NCBI GenBank assembly: GCA_910577475.1
Contig: CAJTLJ010000002.1
Location: forward strand, 1 to 64,000
Length of the DNA: 64,000 bases
Origin: an uncultured Alistipes sp.
Lineage (GTDB): Bacteria; Bacteroidota; Bacteroidia; Bacteroidales; Rikenellaceae
Reading direction: 5' to 3'
Below are positions 8,153-17,524 of this stretch, one piece after another. The notes under the pieces were generated by a model that was not told the origin of the DNA, ran no database searches, and saw only the letters and a list, made by a program, of their open reading frames with translations. Positions within the stretch are counted from its first letter, which is position 1. Each line of letters opens with the position of its first letter. Position numbers and translations under genes: made by a program.

Positions 8153-11100
8153 ATGAGAAAACTTTTCCTCGTCATTTGTGCAGTGCTCTGCGCCACCGGC
8201 CTCTACGCCCAGGGGACGAAGGTACAGGGTACGATCACCTCGAAGGAGGACGGCCAGCCGCTGGCGGGCGTCACCGTGATGATCAAGGGCACGTTTACGG
8301 GTACGTCTACCGACGCAAACGGCTCATACGCAATCACCCTTCCCGGCAAGGGGGGGGGAACACTGACCTTCTCCTATTTAGGATATAAAGATCAGGAACG
8401 GACGGTATCCCCCTCGACCACGACGCTCGACGTGGTGCTCGAATCGGATGCCATGATGCTCGACGAAGTCGTCGCCATCGGCTACGGCGTCATGCGCAAA
8501 AGCGACCTGACGGGTGCCGTAGCCTCGGTAAGCGCCGAGCAACTGCAGAAGACCCCTGCCGCCGGTCTGGATCAGGCCCTGCAGGGACGCGCGGCCGGCG
8601 TGACGGTCAACTCCTCGACCGGACAGCCCGGAGCCGCAGCCGAAGTCCGCATCCGCGGTATCGGCACGGTGAACGACAGTTCGCCGATCTATGTCGTGGA
8701 CGGTGTAATCACCAGCGACATCAATTTCCTCAACCCGAACGACATCGCCTCTACGGAGATCCTGAAGGACGCCTCGTCGACCGCCATCTACGGTTCGCGC
8801 GGTGCCAACGGCGTCATCATCGTGACCACCAAGAGCGGCAACAAGAACAACTCGAAAGTAAACGTCGAGTTCAACGCCTACGTGGGCATTCAGAACCGCT
8901 GGAACAAGCTCGACCTGATGGGCAGCGCCGAGCAGGCCCGGACGGAGATCACCATGCAGGGCCAGCAGTCGCAGATCAACTTCTTCAACCAGAACGGATT
9001 CAACGCCTGGCTCTCGGCCTACAAGCTCGGCAAGTCGAGTTTCTATCCCGTGATTGCGAGCGACAAGAATCCCGACGGTCTGAACTACGCCGCCATCGAC
9101 ACCGACTGGCAGGACGAGGTGTTCAGGAAGAACGCCCTGATCCAGAATTACCACGTATCCGTATCGGGCGGCAGCGAAAAGAGCTCCTACGCCTTGAGCG
9201 CCAGCTATTTCAGCCAGGAGGGAACAATCATGGGGTCGAACTTCAAGCGACTGACCCTGCGCTCCAACACGAACTACACCGTCACCAAGTGGCTCAAGAT
9301 CGGCGAGAACATCTCGTTCGTCAGCTCCGAAGGCCGCAACGCCATGAACAACAACGCCAGCCCGGGAGCTTCGATCCTCTCCGCCGCGCTGGCTATGGCC
9401 CCCTGGGATCCCACCCACTACCCCGCCGGTTCGGTCAACGCCGCCGGCGAAGACTTGAGCGGACGAATCGCCGCCTCGTCGAACTTCCGCAACGTTACCA
9501 ACCCCTTCTCGATGGTCGAGCGTTCGCACCCGCTGAACCAGACCGACCGCTGGATCGGCAACGTCTATCTGGAGCTCCAGCCCGTGAAGGGTCTGACGTT
9601 CCGTTCGGAGGTGAGCATGGATCTGGCAAGCACCCGCGACCGGCTCTTCAAGGACGCCTACTTCTACTCGGAATACGACAAGGCCGACAAGAACTACATT
9701 TCGCGCAGCATGAACCGTGCGCAGACCATGCGCTACGAGAACACGCTGACCTATCGCAACGACTGGGGCAAGCACAGCTTCTCGGCGATGGTCGGCCAGA
9801 CCACCGAGGAGTACAAATACTACTTCATCGGCGGTGCCGGCGCCTCGATCCTCAACCCCTCGCCCAACAACTGGTATCTGAACCAGGCGACCGACGACCG
9901 CACCGAGTCGAGCGACTCGGCCGCCCGCACCCGCATGTTCTCGCTGCTGGGCCGTCTGCACTACTCCTATGACAACCGCTACCTGGTTACCTTCAACTTC
10001 CGTGCGGACGCCTCGTCGAAGTTCCCCGAGAACCTGTGGGGCTACTTCCCCTCGACGGCACTGGCATGGCGCATCAGCGAGGAGCCATGGCTGCGCGGCA
10101 GCGACGTGCTGGACAACCTGAAACTGCGCGCCGGCTGGGGACAGATCGGCAACGACAAGATCAACACCAACAGCTTCACGCAGGTGATGTTCAACTCGGG
10201 CCCCAGCTTCGTGGACTACCCGCTGGGTCTGAGCCCCGTACTGATCCCGGGCGCCACCGTGCTGACCTACGTCAACACGGGCGGCAAGTGGGAGACTACC
10301 GAGCAGTGGAATCTGGGCGTCGATTTCGGTCTGTGGAACGGCAAGCTGACCGGTACGGTCGACCTCTTCCTGCGCGACACGAAAGACATGCTGCTCAACG
10401 TAACGGCTCCGGCCCACGTGGGCAACCGCTATTCGTCGACGGCCAACGTCGGCACGGTCCGCAACCAGGGTATCGAGCTGAGTCTGGGACATGCCAACCG
10501 CATCGGTTCGGTCCGCTACACAATCGACGGAAACGTCTCGTTCATCCGCAACCGGCTGACGGCCCTGAACGGCGGCGAGCGCGTCTACGGCGACCGCTCG
10601 ATCTGCGACGTGGGTCTGCCGCTCTACTCGCTGTGGGGATATGAATACGAGGGTATCTACCGCTCGGACGAGGAGGTCGCACAGCACCAGTACGCCGTGA
10701 CGAACCTCTCCGAACACGCCGGCGATGCCCGCTACAAGGACCAGAACGGCGACGGACGGATCGACGACAGCGACCTGGTGAAGATCGGCAACCCCTTCCC
10801 GTGGCTGACCTACGGCCTGAACCTCTCGCTGGAGTGGAAAGGTCTCGACGTGGCGCTCTTCTTCCAGGGCGTCTACGGCAACGAGATCTACAACGCCGTG
10901 CGTGCCCGCACCGAAGGCAAGGGACAGGAGGCGACCCTGAGCACCTCGATGCGCGACGTATGGAGCGCGTCGAACCCCGGCGGATCGATTCCCAACCCGT
11001 GGGGCAGCATGCGCAATTTCGAGAACTCGAGCCGCTTCGTGGAGGACGGCTCCTACCTGCGCCTGAAAAACTTCTCGATCGGCTACACGCTTCCCCAGCG

Positions 11101-11269
11101 CTGGACCAAGAAGATGCACATGAACCGCTGGCGTTTCTACGTCACGGCCAGCAACCTCTTCACGATCACCGATTACACGGGTTACGATCCCGAGGTGGGC
11201 GGCGGTGTCGATTACGGCAACTACCCCCAGTCGCGCACCTTCATCTTCGGTACTAACATTAACTTCTAA
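8153..11269 (+). CDS. SusC/RagA-family TonB-linked outer-membrane transporter
   Basis: This 1038-residue protein has a signal peptide (MRKLFLVICAVLCATGLYA), a carboxypeptidase-regulatory-like domain (about 22-105), a SusC plug (about 110-230, DEVVAIGYGVMRKSDLTGAV) and a 22-strand-type barrel ending in an aromatic C-terminus (FIFGTNINF). It forms the outer-membrane channel of a SusCD pair that imports glycan oligomers powered by TonB/ExbBD. It lies between the GH3 gene and susD with very short gaps. A run of nine G residues at 8350-8358 lies in the 5' coding part and could shift the frame by slippage. Family assignment is certain; the beta-glucan substrate is inferred from neighbours. Confidence 0.96.
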   Translation: MRKLFLVICAVLCATGLYAQGTKVQGTITSKEDGQPLAGVTVMIKGTFTGTSTDANGSYAITLPGKGGGTLTFSYLGYKDQERTVSPSTTTLDVVLESDAMMLDEVVAIGYGVMRKSDLTGAVASVSAEQLQKTPAAGLDQALQGRAAGVTVNSSTGQPGAAAEVRIRGIGTVNDSSPIYVVDGVITSDINFLNPNDIASTEILKDASSTAIYGSRGANGVIIVTTKSGNKNNSKVNVEFNAYVGIQNRWNKLDLMGSAEQARTEITMQGQQSQINFFNQNGFNAWLSAYKLGKSSFYPVIASDKNPDGLNYAAIDTDWQDEVFRKNALIQNYHVSVSGGSEKSSYALSASYFSQEGTIMGSNFKRLTLRSNTNYTVTKWLKIGENISFVSSEGRNAMNNNASPGASILSAALAMAPWDPTHYPAGSVNAAGEDLSGRIAASSNFRNVTNPFSMVERSHPLNQTDRWIGNVYLELQPVKGLTFRSEVSMDLASTRDRLFKDAYFYSEYDKADKNYISRSMNRAQTMRYENTLTYRNDWGKHSFSAMVGQTTEEYKYYFIGGAGASILNPSPNNWYLNQATDDRTESSDSAARTRMFSLLGRLHYSYDNRYLVTFNFRADASSKFPENLWGYFPSTALAWRISEEPWLRGSDVLDNLKLRAGWGQIGNDKINTNSFTQVMFNSGPSFVDYPLGLSPVLIPGATVLTYVNTGGKWETTEQWNLGVDFGLWNGKLTGTVDLFLRDTKDMLLNVTAPAHVGNRYSSTANVGTVRNQGIELSLGHANRIGSVRYTIDGNVSFIRNRLTALNGGERVYGDRSICDVGLPLYSLWGYEYEGIYRSDEEVAQHQYAVTNLSEHAGDARYKDQNGDGRIDDSDLVKIGNPFPWLTYGLNLSLEWKGLDVALFFQGVYGNEIYNAVRARTEGKGQEATLSTSMRDVWSASNPGGSIPNPWGSMRNFENSSRFVEDGSYLRLKNFSIGYTLPQRWTKKMHMNRWRFYVTASNLFTITDYTGYDPEVGGGVDYGNYPQSRTFIFGTNINF

Positions 11270-11283
11270 AAAGTCGGATACCT

Positions 11284-12822
11284 ATGAAAAGATATATGAT
11301 TCTTCCGTTGCTGTGTCTGGCCGCCGCCACCCTGACGGCCTGCAACGACTGGCTGAGAGAGGATGCGCCCGGCACGACGAAGTTGTCGGATTTCTTCACC
11401 GGAGGCGAGACCTGCCGGCAGGCCGTCGTCGCCTCCTACGTGCCGCTGATGTGGGAGTATAACGGAACCTATTTCAGCGAATGGTTCATCGGCGACGTCA
11501 TGTCGGACGACGCCCTGAAAGGGGGCGAGAACACGGGCGACATGGCCAACGCCTACGACCTGGAGAACTTCAAGACCATCACGACCAACGACCTGTTGCT
11601 GCAATACTACCGGGCCCAGTATCAGGGCATCAGCCGCTGCAACCTGGCCATTCAGAACATCCCGGCCGTACTGCCCGACGACACGATGGACGAACGGCTG
11701 AAGGAGCGCTATCTGGGCGAGGTCTATTTCCTGCGCGCCTACTACTATTTCCGTCTGGTCCGTGCTTTCGGCGATGTTCCGATGCCGATGGTACCGCTGA
11801 CCAGCTCGAACGAATGGCGGCAGCCCCGCTCGCCGAAGTCCGTAATCTACGGACAGATCCTCTCCGATCTGAAAAACGCCGAGGCAATGCTTTGGAAAAA
11901 GAGCGAGTCTCCCGCCGAGGAGACCGGCATCGCCACCAAAGGCGCCGCACAGGCCATGCTGATGAAGGTGAACCTCTACCTTAAGGATTACGACGAAGCC
12001 CACAAATGGGGCACGGCCCTGATGCAGCAGGCCGACGAGGAGGGCGAATACACGCTCTGCAACAACTACAACGACAACTTCACGCTCGAAGGCGAGAACG
12101 GTCCCGAGTCGATCTTCGAGATCCAGTACATGGAGGATCCCACCTCGGATTTCGGCGAAGGTTACGGCTTCACCCGCGGCACTTTCACGCCGATCCTGAT
12201 CCGTTCGCGCTCGTCGAAGCTGGGCGCCGGCTGGGGCTTCAACAAACCGACCCAGAACCTTTACGACGAGTTCGAAGCCGGCGACCCGCGCCGCGACTGG
12301 ACGATCATCAATCCCTCGGACGAGCAGATCGAGACGCCCGAGCAGGAGATCTACCTGGGCTGCCGCTACCTGAACCGCAAATACGCCCTGATGACCTCCG
12401 ACGACAACTCGACGTGGTACCAGCTGACGCACCAGAGCCGCGGTCCGATCAACAACAAGCAGATCCGCTTCGCCGACGCCCTGCTGATGTACGCCGAGGC
12501 GTGTCTGGGCAGCGGTCTGGATCTGGACAAGGGCGAGAAGGCGCTGAACCGCGTCCGCGAACGCGTCGGCCTGAGCCAGGTGGAGCTGAACGAGACCACG
12601 TTGCGCCACGAGCGCCGCGTAGAGCTCGCCATGGAGGGTCACCGCTGGTTCGACCTCTGCCGCTGGGGCATCGCCAAGCAGACGATGGATGCCTACAAGG
12701 CGACCGAGACGCCCGAGGCACGGGCCGAGATGTCGGAGTTCGTCGAGGGCAAGCACGAGCTTCTCCCCATTCCGGCCGAAGAGGTCCGTCTGGGCAACCT
12801 GACGCAAAATCCCGGTTATTGA
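11284..12822 (+). CDS. SusD/RagB-family nutrient-binding lipoprotein
   Basis: The 512-residue lipoprotein (signal ending LTAC, Cys20, followed by NDWLRED) is the usual SusD size. It has TPR-like helices in the N-terminal half and the conserved C-terminal segment ERRVELAMEGHRWFDLCRWG typical of RagB/SusD. SusD proteins cap the SusC barrel and bind the glycan at the cell surface. It lies 14 nt after susC and before the surface-binding protein gene, so the four proteins probably form one complex. An ordinary, intact member. Confidence 0.96.
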   Translation: MKRYMILPLLCLAAATLTACNDWLREDAPGTTKLSDFFTGGETCRQAVVASYVPLMWEYNGTYFSEWFIGDVMSDDALKGGENTGDMANAYDLENFKTITTNDLLLQYYRAQYQGISRCNLAIQNIPAVLPDDTMDERLKERYLGEVYFLRAYYYFRLVRAFGDVPMPMVPLTSSNEWRQPRSPKSVIYGQILSDLKNAEAMLWKKSESPAEETGIATKGAAQAMLMKVNLYLKDYDEAHKWGTALMQQADEEGEYTLCNNYNDNFTLEGENGPESIFEIQYMEDPTSDFGEGYGFTRGTFTPILIRSRSSKLGAGWGFNKPTQNLYDEFEAGDPRRDWTIINPSDEQIETPEQEIYLGCRYLNRKYALMTSDDNSTWYQLTHQSRGPINNKQIRFADALLMYAEACLGSGLDLDKGEKALNRVRERVGLSQVELNETTLRHERRVELAMEGHRWFDLCRWGIAKQTMDAYKATETPEARAEMSEFVEGKHELLPIPAEEVRLGNLTQNPGY

Positions 12823-12879
12823 CCGGTCTCGAAAAACAACAAACCAATTAATCAACCAATTTTAACCAATTAAATCCTT

Positions 12880-13890
12880 ATGAAAAAGTTTTTCAGCATG
12901 ATGGCTGTCGCAGCGATGGCCCTTGCAGCAAGCTGCTCGAGCAATGACGATCCGGTGCCCGCACCCGTTCCTACGCCTACCCCCACGCCGAATCCCGACG
13001 TAACGGCTCTGGCTACCCCCGCTCCGGTGAAGGGCGAGGTGAAGGATACCGAGTTCACGGTATCGTGGCCCGCCGTAGCCAACGCAGCCAGCTACACCTA
13101 CACCGTCAACGGCGCCAACCCCACCTCGGTAGCCGGCACCTCGGCCACCGTAACGGGCCTGACCGCAGGCACCGAGTACCAGTTCGCCGTGAAGGCCGTA
13201 TCGGGCGATGCCACGAAGTACTCCGACTCCGCCTACTCGGCCACTCTGACCATCAAGACGACCGGCGGCACCATCGGGGGAGACACCGCCGCTTCGCTGA
13301 AGGGTTCGGCCTATTTCCCCATCGTTCTGGATGTAGTGTCGATCGAGAACATTCTCGACAAGGTCGTAGCTGACTTCCGTCCGAACGAGGAGACCCGCTT
13401 CCTCTATGTATGGACCGACACCTACACCGCAGGCACCGCCGCAGGTCTGAACTTCTTCGGCAATACGGAGGGTTACACCAGCCTCGTAATGGGCAGCCAG
13501 GGTTGGGCCGGCGCAGGCTTCTGCGTGAAGGACGGCGCTGCCCGCGACAAGCTGGCCCAGATCATGGATGCTCCGGCCGAGTGGTATCTCCACATCGGTA
13601 TCATGAGCGCAGCCACCGACACCTATGCCCACACGATCCGTCTGACCGACGGCAGCGCCAACGTGGACCTCGTTCTGAAGGCCGGCGGCGACTACAACTA
13701 CACCCGCAACGGCGAGTGGCAGGAAGTAGAGGTTCCGATGAACTATTTCACCGAGAAGGGCATCACCTACCGCACCGGTAACGACGACGGCGACTTCAAC
13801 GTCATTGCCATCGTGGACGCCGACAACCAGCCCGTAGCCGCCCCCGGCACCGAGGTCAACTACGACGCCATCTTCTTCTACAAGAAGTAA
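12880..13890 (+). CDS. surface glycan-binding lipoprotein with FnIII domain (SusE-position)
   Basis: The 336-residue lipoprotein has a signal ending LAASC (Cys19). An acidic SSNDD tail points to surface export, and a Pro/Thr-rich linker (PAPVPTPTPTPNPD) follows. Next is one fibronectin-III-like domain (about 43-125) and a C-terminal domain of about 200 residues with no enzyme motif. This layout matches the non-catalytic surface glycan-binding proteins placed after susD in beta-glucan loci. The FnIII domain resembles those of the two GH16 proteins downstream, which suggests shared ancestry. Substrate binding is inferred from position only. Confidence 0.78.
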   Translation: MKKFFSMMAVAAMALAASCSSNDDPVPAPVPTPTPTPNPDVTALATPAPVKGEVKDTEFTVSWPAVANAASYTYTVNGANPTSVAGTSATVTGLTAGTEYQFAVKAVSGDATKYSDSAYSATLTIKTTGGTIGGDTAASLKGSAYFPIVLDVVSIENILDKVVADFRPNEETRFLYVWTDTYTAGTAAGLNFFGNTEGYTSLVMGSQGWAGAGFCVKDGAARDKLAQIMDAPAEWYLHIGIMSAATDTYAHTIRLTDGSANVDLVLKAGGDYNYTRNGEWQEVEVPMNYFTEKGITYRTGNDDGDFNVIAIVDADNQPVAAPGTEVNYDAIFFYKK

Positions 13891-13895
13891 TCATC

Positions 13896-13950
13896 CGGGA
13901 GCCGCGGCTCCCGACTTTGGCGGAACGGGTTTGAATGCACCCGTTCCGCC
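13896..13950 (+). terminator. two consecutive hairpins between the binding-protein gene and first GH16 gene
   Basis: A perfect 18-nt palindrome (CGGGAGCCGCGGCTCCCG, 13896-13913) begins 5 nt after the stop codon. A second hairpin follows with 11-bp arms GGCGGAACGGG / CCCGTTCCGCC (13919-13950). Neither is followed by a T-run, so they are better read as a 3'-end stabiliser or partial attenuator inside the operon than as a full terminator. Confidence 0.7.
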
Positions 13951-13973
13951 CCGAAAACAAAAACCGAAAAAAG

Positions 13974-15131
13974 ATGTTCCGAAACTTACTGATCATTCTC
14001 AGCGGGCTGCTGCTCGCTGGCGCAAGTTGTTCGAACGGTTCCGAGGAACCGACTCCGGCGCCCAATCCCGACCCCATGCCCTCGACGCCTACCCAGCTGG
14101 CCGCTCCGCTGCCTCTGGAGCTCAGCGACCTGACGACGGACAACGGCTTCACGGTGCAGTGGAGTGCCGTAGCGCATGCCGACAGCTATGTTTACACGGT
14201 CGACGGCGGCGAGGAGAAGTCCACGACCGACACCCGCCTCGCGCTGACCGGTCTGGCAGCCGAAACGACCTATACGGTCAAGGTCAAGGCGCGGTCGGAC
14301 AACCCCGCCGCATGGAGCGAATCGGGCTGGGGAGCCGTCACGGTAAAGACCAAGGCAGGGACGAGCCCCGCTCCCGAGCGCAAGGAATACAAGTTGGTCT
14401 GGTCGGACGAATTCGACGGCTCGACGCTCGACACCGAATCGTGGAACTACCAGATCGGCGGCGATGGCTACGGCAATCAGGAGAAACAGCACTATACCGA
14501 CCGGCCGGAGAATGTCCGTCTGGAGGAGGGCTGTCTGGTGATCGAAGCCCGCAAGGAGGTTTACGGCAAGAACTCATACACCTCAGGCCGCATCAACACG
14601 AAGAACAAGCGGAGCTTCGCCTACGGCAAGATCGAGGCCCGCATCCAGCTCCCCAAAGGACGCGGAACGTGGCCCGCGTTCTGGATGCTGGGAGCCAACT
14701 ACGACGTCTACCAGTGGCCCCGCTGCGGTGAGATCGACATCATGGAGCACGTCGGCAAGGAACCCACGATGATCTCCCACGCCCTGCACACCTTCAGCAA
14801 GAACGGCAGCAACGGCCAGAACTGGAATGCCCGCAAATACATCGACGACATCGAGGAGGGTTTCCACACCTACACGCTGGTCTGGGAGAAGGACTGGGAC
14901 AACGGCGACGACATGCTGCAATTCCTGGTGGACGATCAGGTCACGGCGACCTACTACCAGCCGCACGGCTCGGACGACGACTACAAGGTCTACCCCTTCA
15001 ACAAGGAGTTCTTCCTGATCTTCAACATCGCCGTGGGCGGCACCTGGGGCGGCACGATCGACGATTCGATCTTCGCCAACCCCGTGCTCATGAAAGTGGA
15101 CTACGTACGCGTTTACCAAAGAGTCGAGTAA
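13974..15131 (+). CDS. GH16 endo-beta-glucanase lipoprotein (laminarinase-like) with FnIII domain
   Basis: The 385-residue lipoprotein (signal ending AGASC, Cys19, then SNGSEE, an acidic surface-type tail) has an FnIII-like domain (about 40-130) and a GH16 catalytic domain (about 140-385). The active-site strand reads E253-I-D255-I-M-E258. This ExDxxE form is found in laminarinases and related GH16 enzymes rather than the ExDxE of lichenases. It should cut internal beta-1,3 (or mixed) glucan bonds at the cell surface. The start at MFRNLLIILSG gives the signal peptide; an in-frame ATG 39 nt upstream would bury it. It lies downstream of the double hairpin. Confidence 0.92.
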   Translation: MFRNLLIILSGLLLAGASCSNGSEEPTPAPNPDPMPSTPTQLAAPLPLELSDLTTDNGFTVQWSAVAHADSYVYTVDGGEEKSTTDTRLALTGLAAETTYTVKVKARSDNPAAWSESGWGAVTVKTKAGTSPAPERKEYKLVWSDEFDGSTLDTESWNYQIGGDGYGNQEKQHYTDRPENVRLEEGCLVIEARKEVYGKNSYTSGRINTKNKRSFAYGKIEARIQLPKGRGTWPAFWMLGANYDVYQWPRCGEIDIMEHVGKEPTMISHALHTFSKNGSNGQNWNARKYIDDIEEGFHTYTLVWEKDWDNGDDMLQFLVDDQVTATYYQPHGSDDDYKVYPFNKEFFLIFNIAVGGTWGGTIDDSIFANPVLMKVDYVRVYQRVE

Positions 15132-15135
15132 CCCC

Positions 15136-16386
15136 ATGGAAAGAATCCTGCTCTCCCTCTTTACGCTGGCCGTCGCCATGTGCGGCTGTTCGGACAGCAA
15201 CGACACCCCCTGCCGACCCGACGACAACGGCACGGTCCCGACCGTACAATTGGCCGCCCCCTCGCCCGCACTCTTCCAGGGATCGCTCACCGAGACCTCG
15301 TTCATGCTTCAGTGGAGCGCGGTCCCGCACGCCGACTACTACCGCTACCGCCTCGATTCGGAGGCCGAGCAGACAACGCGCGAAACCTTCGCGAGCCTGA
15401 CTGGGCTGAAGGCCTGCACGAGCTACACCGTTGCCGTGCAGGCATGCTCCGACGACAGCGCATACGGTTCCTCCGACTGGAACCAGGTGACTGTCACCAC
15501 GACTGCGGCGGAGAATCCGGGCCCCGGAAACCCCGATCCCGGAAATCCGGACCCCACGCCCGACAACCCGACCACCGGCGTCGAGATTCCGGGCTACCGC
15601 CTCATCTGGTCCGACGAGTTCGACGCAGCGACGCTGGATCTCGGGAAATGGCTGATCGAAGATAACGGCGACGGCGGCGGCAACAACGAGCTGCAATACT
15701 ACGATGCCCGCGGCGTATCGATGGGCATCGAGCCTACGACCGGCCGCAAATGCCTGATTCTTACAGCCAGAAAGGAGAACTACCGCGGCAAGAGCGCCTC
15801 GTCGGGACGCATCAACACCAGCCGGTCGTTCGCCTTCACCCATGGGCGCATCGACGCGCTGATCCGGCTGCCGCAAACGGCGAACGGACTATGGCCGGCC
15901 TTCTGGCTGCTGGGCGCCGACTTCGCGCAGGTCGGCTGGCCCGCCTGCGGCGAGATCGACATTCTGGAAATGGGACACGCCGACGGCATCCGCAACGGCT
16001 CGCAGGACCGTTACCTGAACGGCGCCTGCCACTGGGGGCACTACGCCGGCGGCGGCTACCCCAACTACGCCCGCCACAGCGAAGCTCCCTACTCCGTGCA
16101 GGACGGGTTCCACCTCTTCACGCTGATCTGGGACGAGCAGGCGATCAAATGCTACCTCGACCTGAATCTCCACCCCGATGCCGAGCCCTATTTCGCGATG
16201 AACATCGACGACCGGAGCAACGACAGCGCACCGGGCAACTACTTCCACCACGACTTCTTCATCATCTTCAACCTGGCCGTGGGAGGCAACTTCCCGGGCA
16301 TCTGGAACATCGGACAAGTCACGGCGCTGAACGGCGGCGAGGCGCACATGTACGTCGACTACGTGCGTGTCTATCAACCGATATAG
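15136..16386 (+). CDS. second GH16 endo-beta-glucanase lipoprotein with FnIII domain
   Basis: This 416-residue lipoprotein (signal with Cys18 in AMCGC, then SDSND) has an FnIII domain (about 40-125), a Gly/Pro/Asn-rich linker (about 130-150) and a GH16 domain (about 155-416). The active-site strand is E273-I-D275-I-L-E278. It follows the first GH16 gene by 4 nt and shares its layout, so the two are likely paralogues specialised for different chain lengths or linkages. A strong terminator follows, closing the locus. Exact specificity cannot be read from the sequence. Confidence 0.92.
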   Translation: MERILLSLFTLAVAMCGCSDSNDTPCRPDDNGTVPTVQLAAPSPALFQGSLTETSFMLQWSAVPHADYYRYRLDSEAEQTTRETFASLTGLKACTSYTVAVQACSDDSAYGSSDWNQVTVTTTAAENPGPGNPDPGNPDPTPDNPTTGVEIPGYRLIWSDEFDAATLDLGKWLIEDNGDGGGNNELQYYDARGVSMGIEPTTGRKCLILTARKENYRGKSASSGRINTSRSFAFTHGRIDALIRLPQTANGLWPAFWLLGADFAQVGWPACGEIDILEMGHADGIRNGSQDRYLNGACHWGHYAGGGYPNYARHSEAPYSVQDGFHLFTLIWDEQAIKCYLDLNLHPDAEPYFAMNIDDRSNDSAPGNYFHHDFFIIFNLAVGGNFPGIWNIGQVTALNGGEAHMYVDYVRVYQPI

Positions 16387-16409
16387 AGCTGCGCAGAGGC
16401 GCGATTCCG

Positions 16410-16438
16410 CCCCCGGTCCTTGGACCGGGGGTTGTTTT
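16410..16438 (+). terminator. terminator of the beta-glucan locus
   Basis: CCCCCGGTCC / TT / GGACCGGGGG forms a perfect 10-bp stem (16410-16431) followed by TTGTTTTA, 24 nt after the last GH16 stop. Confidence 0.88.
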
Positions 16439-16454
16439 ATTCCCCGAAAGAGCG

Positions 16455-16462
16455 TAATTTTG
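16455..16462 (+). promoter_or_regulatory. -7 element of mutY promoter
   Basis: TAATTTTG matches TAnnTTTG and ends 9 nt before the mutY ATG. A TTGT at 16432-16435, 19 nt upstream, is a possible but weak -33 element. The very short leader fits the chosen start. Confidence 0.5.
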
Positions 16463-16471
16463 CACGCAGGT

Positions 16472-17524
16472 ATGGACGATACGTTGAGCGCCGCGCTTCG
16501 GGCCTGGTACGAAGCCAACAAACGCGACCTGATGTGGCGCCGGACGCGCGACCCCTACCGGATCTGGCTCTCGGAGACCATCCTCCAGCAGACGCGCGTC
16601 AAACAGGGCGCCGCATATTACGAACGTTTTCTGAAGGCATTCCCCACGGTCGCCGAGCTGGCCGCAGCTCCCGAGGATCGGGTCATGAAACTCTGGCAGG
16701 GGCTGGGATACTACTCCCGGGCCCGGAACTTGCACGCGGCGGCGCGGCAGATCGTCGAGCGGTTCGGCGGGCGCTTTCCCACCGCTTATGCCGACGTCCG
16801 CTCCCTGCCCGGCGTAGGCGACTACACCGCCGCCGCCATCTGTTCGTTCTCATGCGACCAGCCGAGGGCCGTGGTCGACGGCAATGTCTACCGCGTCTAT
16901 GCGCGGCTTTTCGATCTGGATCTCCCCATCGACACGACGGCCGGCCGACGCGCCTTCGCGACCCTGGCCGACGAACTGCTGGACCGCCGCCATCCGGCCG
17001 ACTACAATCAGGCCGTCATGGAGTTCGGAGCCCTCCACTGCACGCCGGCCTCGCCCCGCTGCGACGGCTGTCCCTTCGCCGACCGCTGTCTCTCGAAGGC
17101 GGCCGGCACCGTCTCCCTGCGCCCGGTCAAAGCCGGGCGAACAGCCACGCGCGACCGCTATCTGAACTACATCGTGCCCATCTGCGACGGCCGGACCCTG
17201 ATCCGCCGCCGCAACGGCCGCGACATCTGGCGGGGGCTCTACGAATTTCCCCTGATCGAAACTCCGACCGCCACCGCCTTAGAACAGCTGCCGCTCGGGG
17301 AGCTGTTGGCCGGGGAGCCGTTCCGACTGCTGAAAAGCACCGCCATGCCCCGCCACCAGCTGAGCCACCAGACGCTCCATGCCCTTTTCCACCGCATCGG
17401 AGTCGACCGCCTGCCCCGGCCGGAGGGGTACCTGACCGTCCCGGTCGCTTCGCTGGGCGACTACGCCGTTCCCCGCCTGATCGAAAAATACCTGGAGCAG
17501 GCCGAAGACCGTCAGAAGAACTGA
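16472..17524 (+). CDS. mutY: A/G-specific adenine DNA glycosylase MutY
   Basis: The 350-residue enzyme removes adenine mispaired with 8-oxoguanine. Visible are the catalytic Glu region (SETILQQTRV, about 30-40), the helix-hairpin-helix with catalytic Asp (LPGVGDYTAAAI, about 113-124), the 4Fe-4S ligands in HCTPASPRCDGCPFADRC (C-x6-C-x2-C-x5-C), and a C-terminal NUDIX-like 8-oxoG recognition domain from about 230. Length is normal. The start at MDDTLSAALR is chosen because the -7 promoter box lies just upstream. It is a single gene after the glucan locus terminator. Confidence 0.94.
   Translation: MDDTLSAALRAWYEANKRDLMWRRTRDPYRIWLSETILQQTRVKQGAAYYERFLKAFPTVAELAAAPEDRVMKLWQGLGYYSRARNLHAAARQIVERFGGRFPTAYADVRSLPGVGDYTAAAICSFSCDQPRAVVDGNVYRVYARLFDLDLPIDTTAGRRAFATLADELLDRRHPADYNQAVMEFGALHCTPASPRCDGCPFADRCLSKAAGTVSLRPVKAGRTATRDRYLNYIVPICDGRTLIRRRNGRDIWRGLYEFPLIETPTATALEQLPLGELLAGEPFRLLKSTAMPRHQLSHQTLHALFHRIGVDRLPRPEGYLTVPVASLGDYAVPRLIEKYLEQAEDRQKN

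Noticed and set aside
8378..11119. Long open frame opposite susC (over 900 codons)
   Set aside because: It is the antisense shadow of a GC-rich gene; it has no domain, and susC is certain. The same holds for the long frame opposite pnp (26451-28661).
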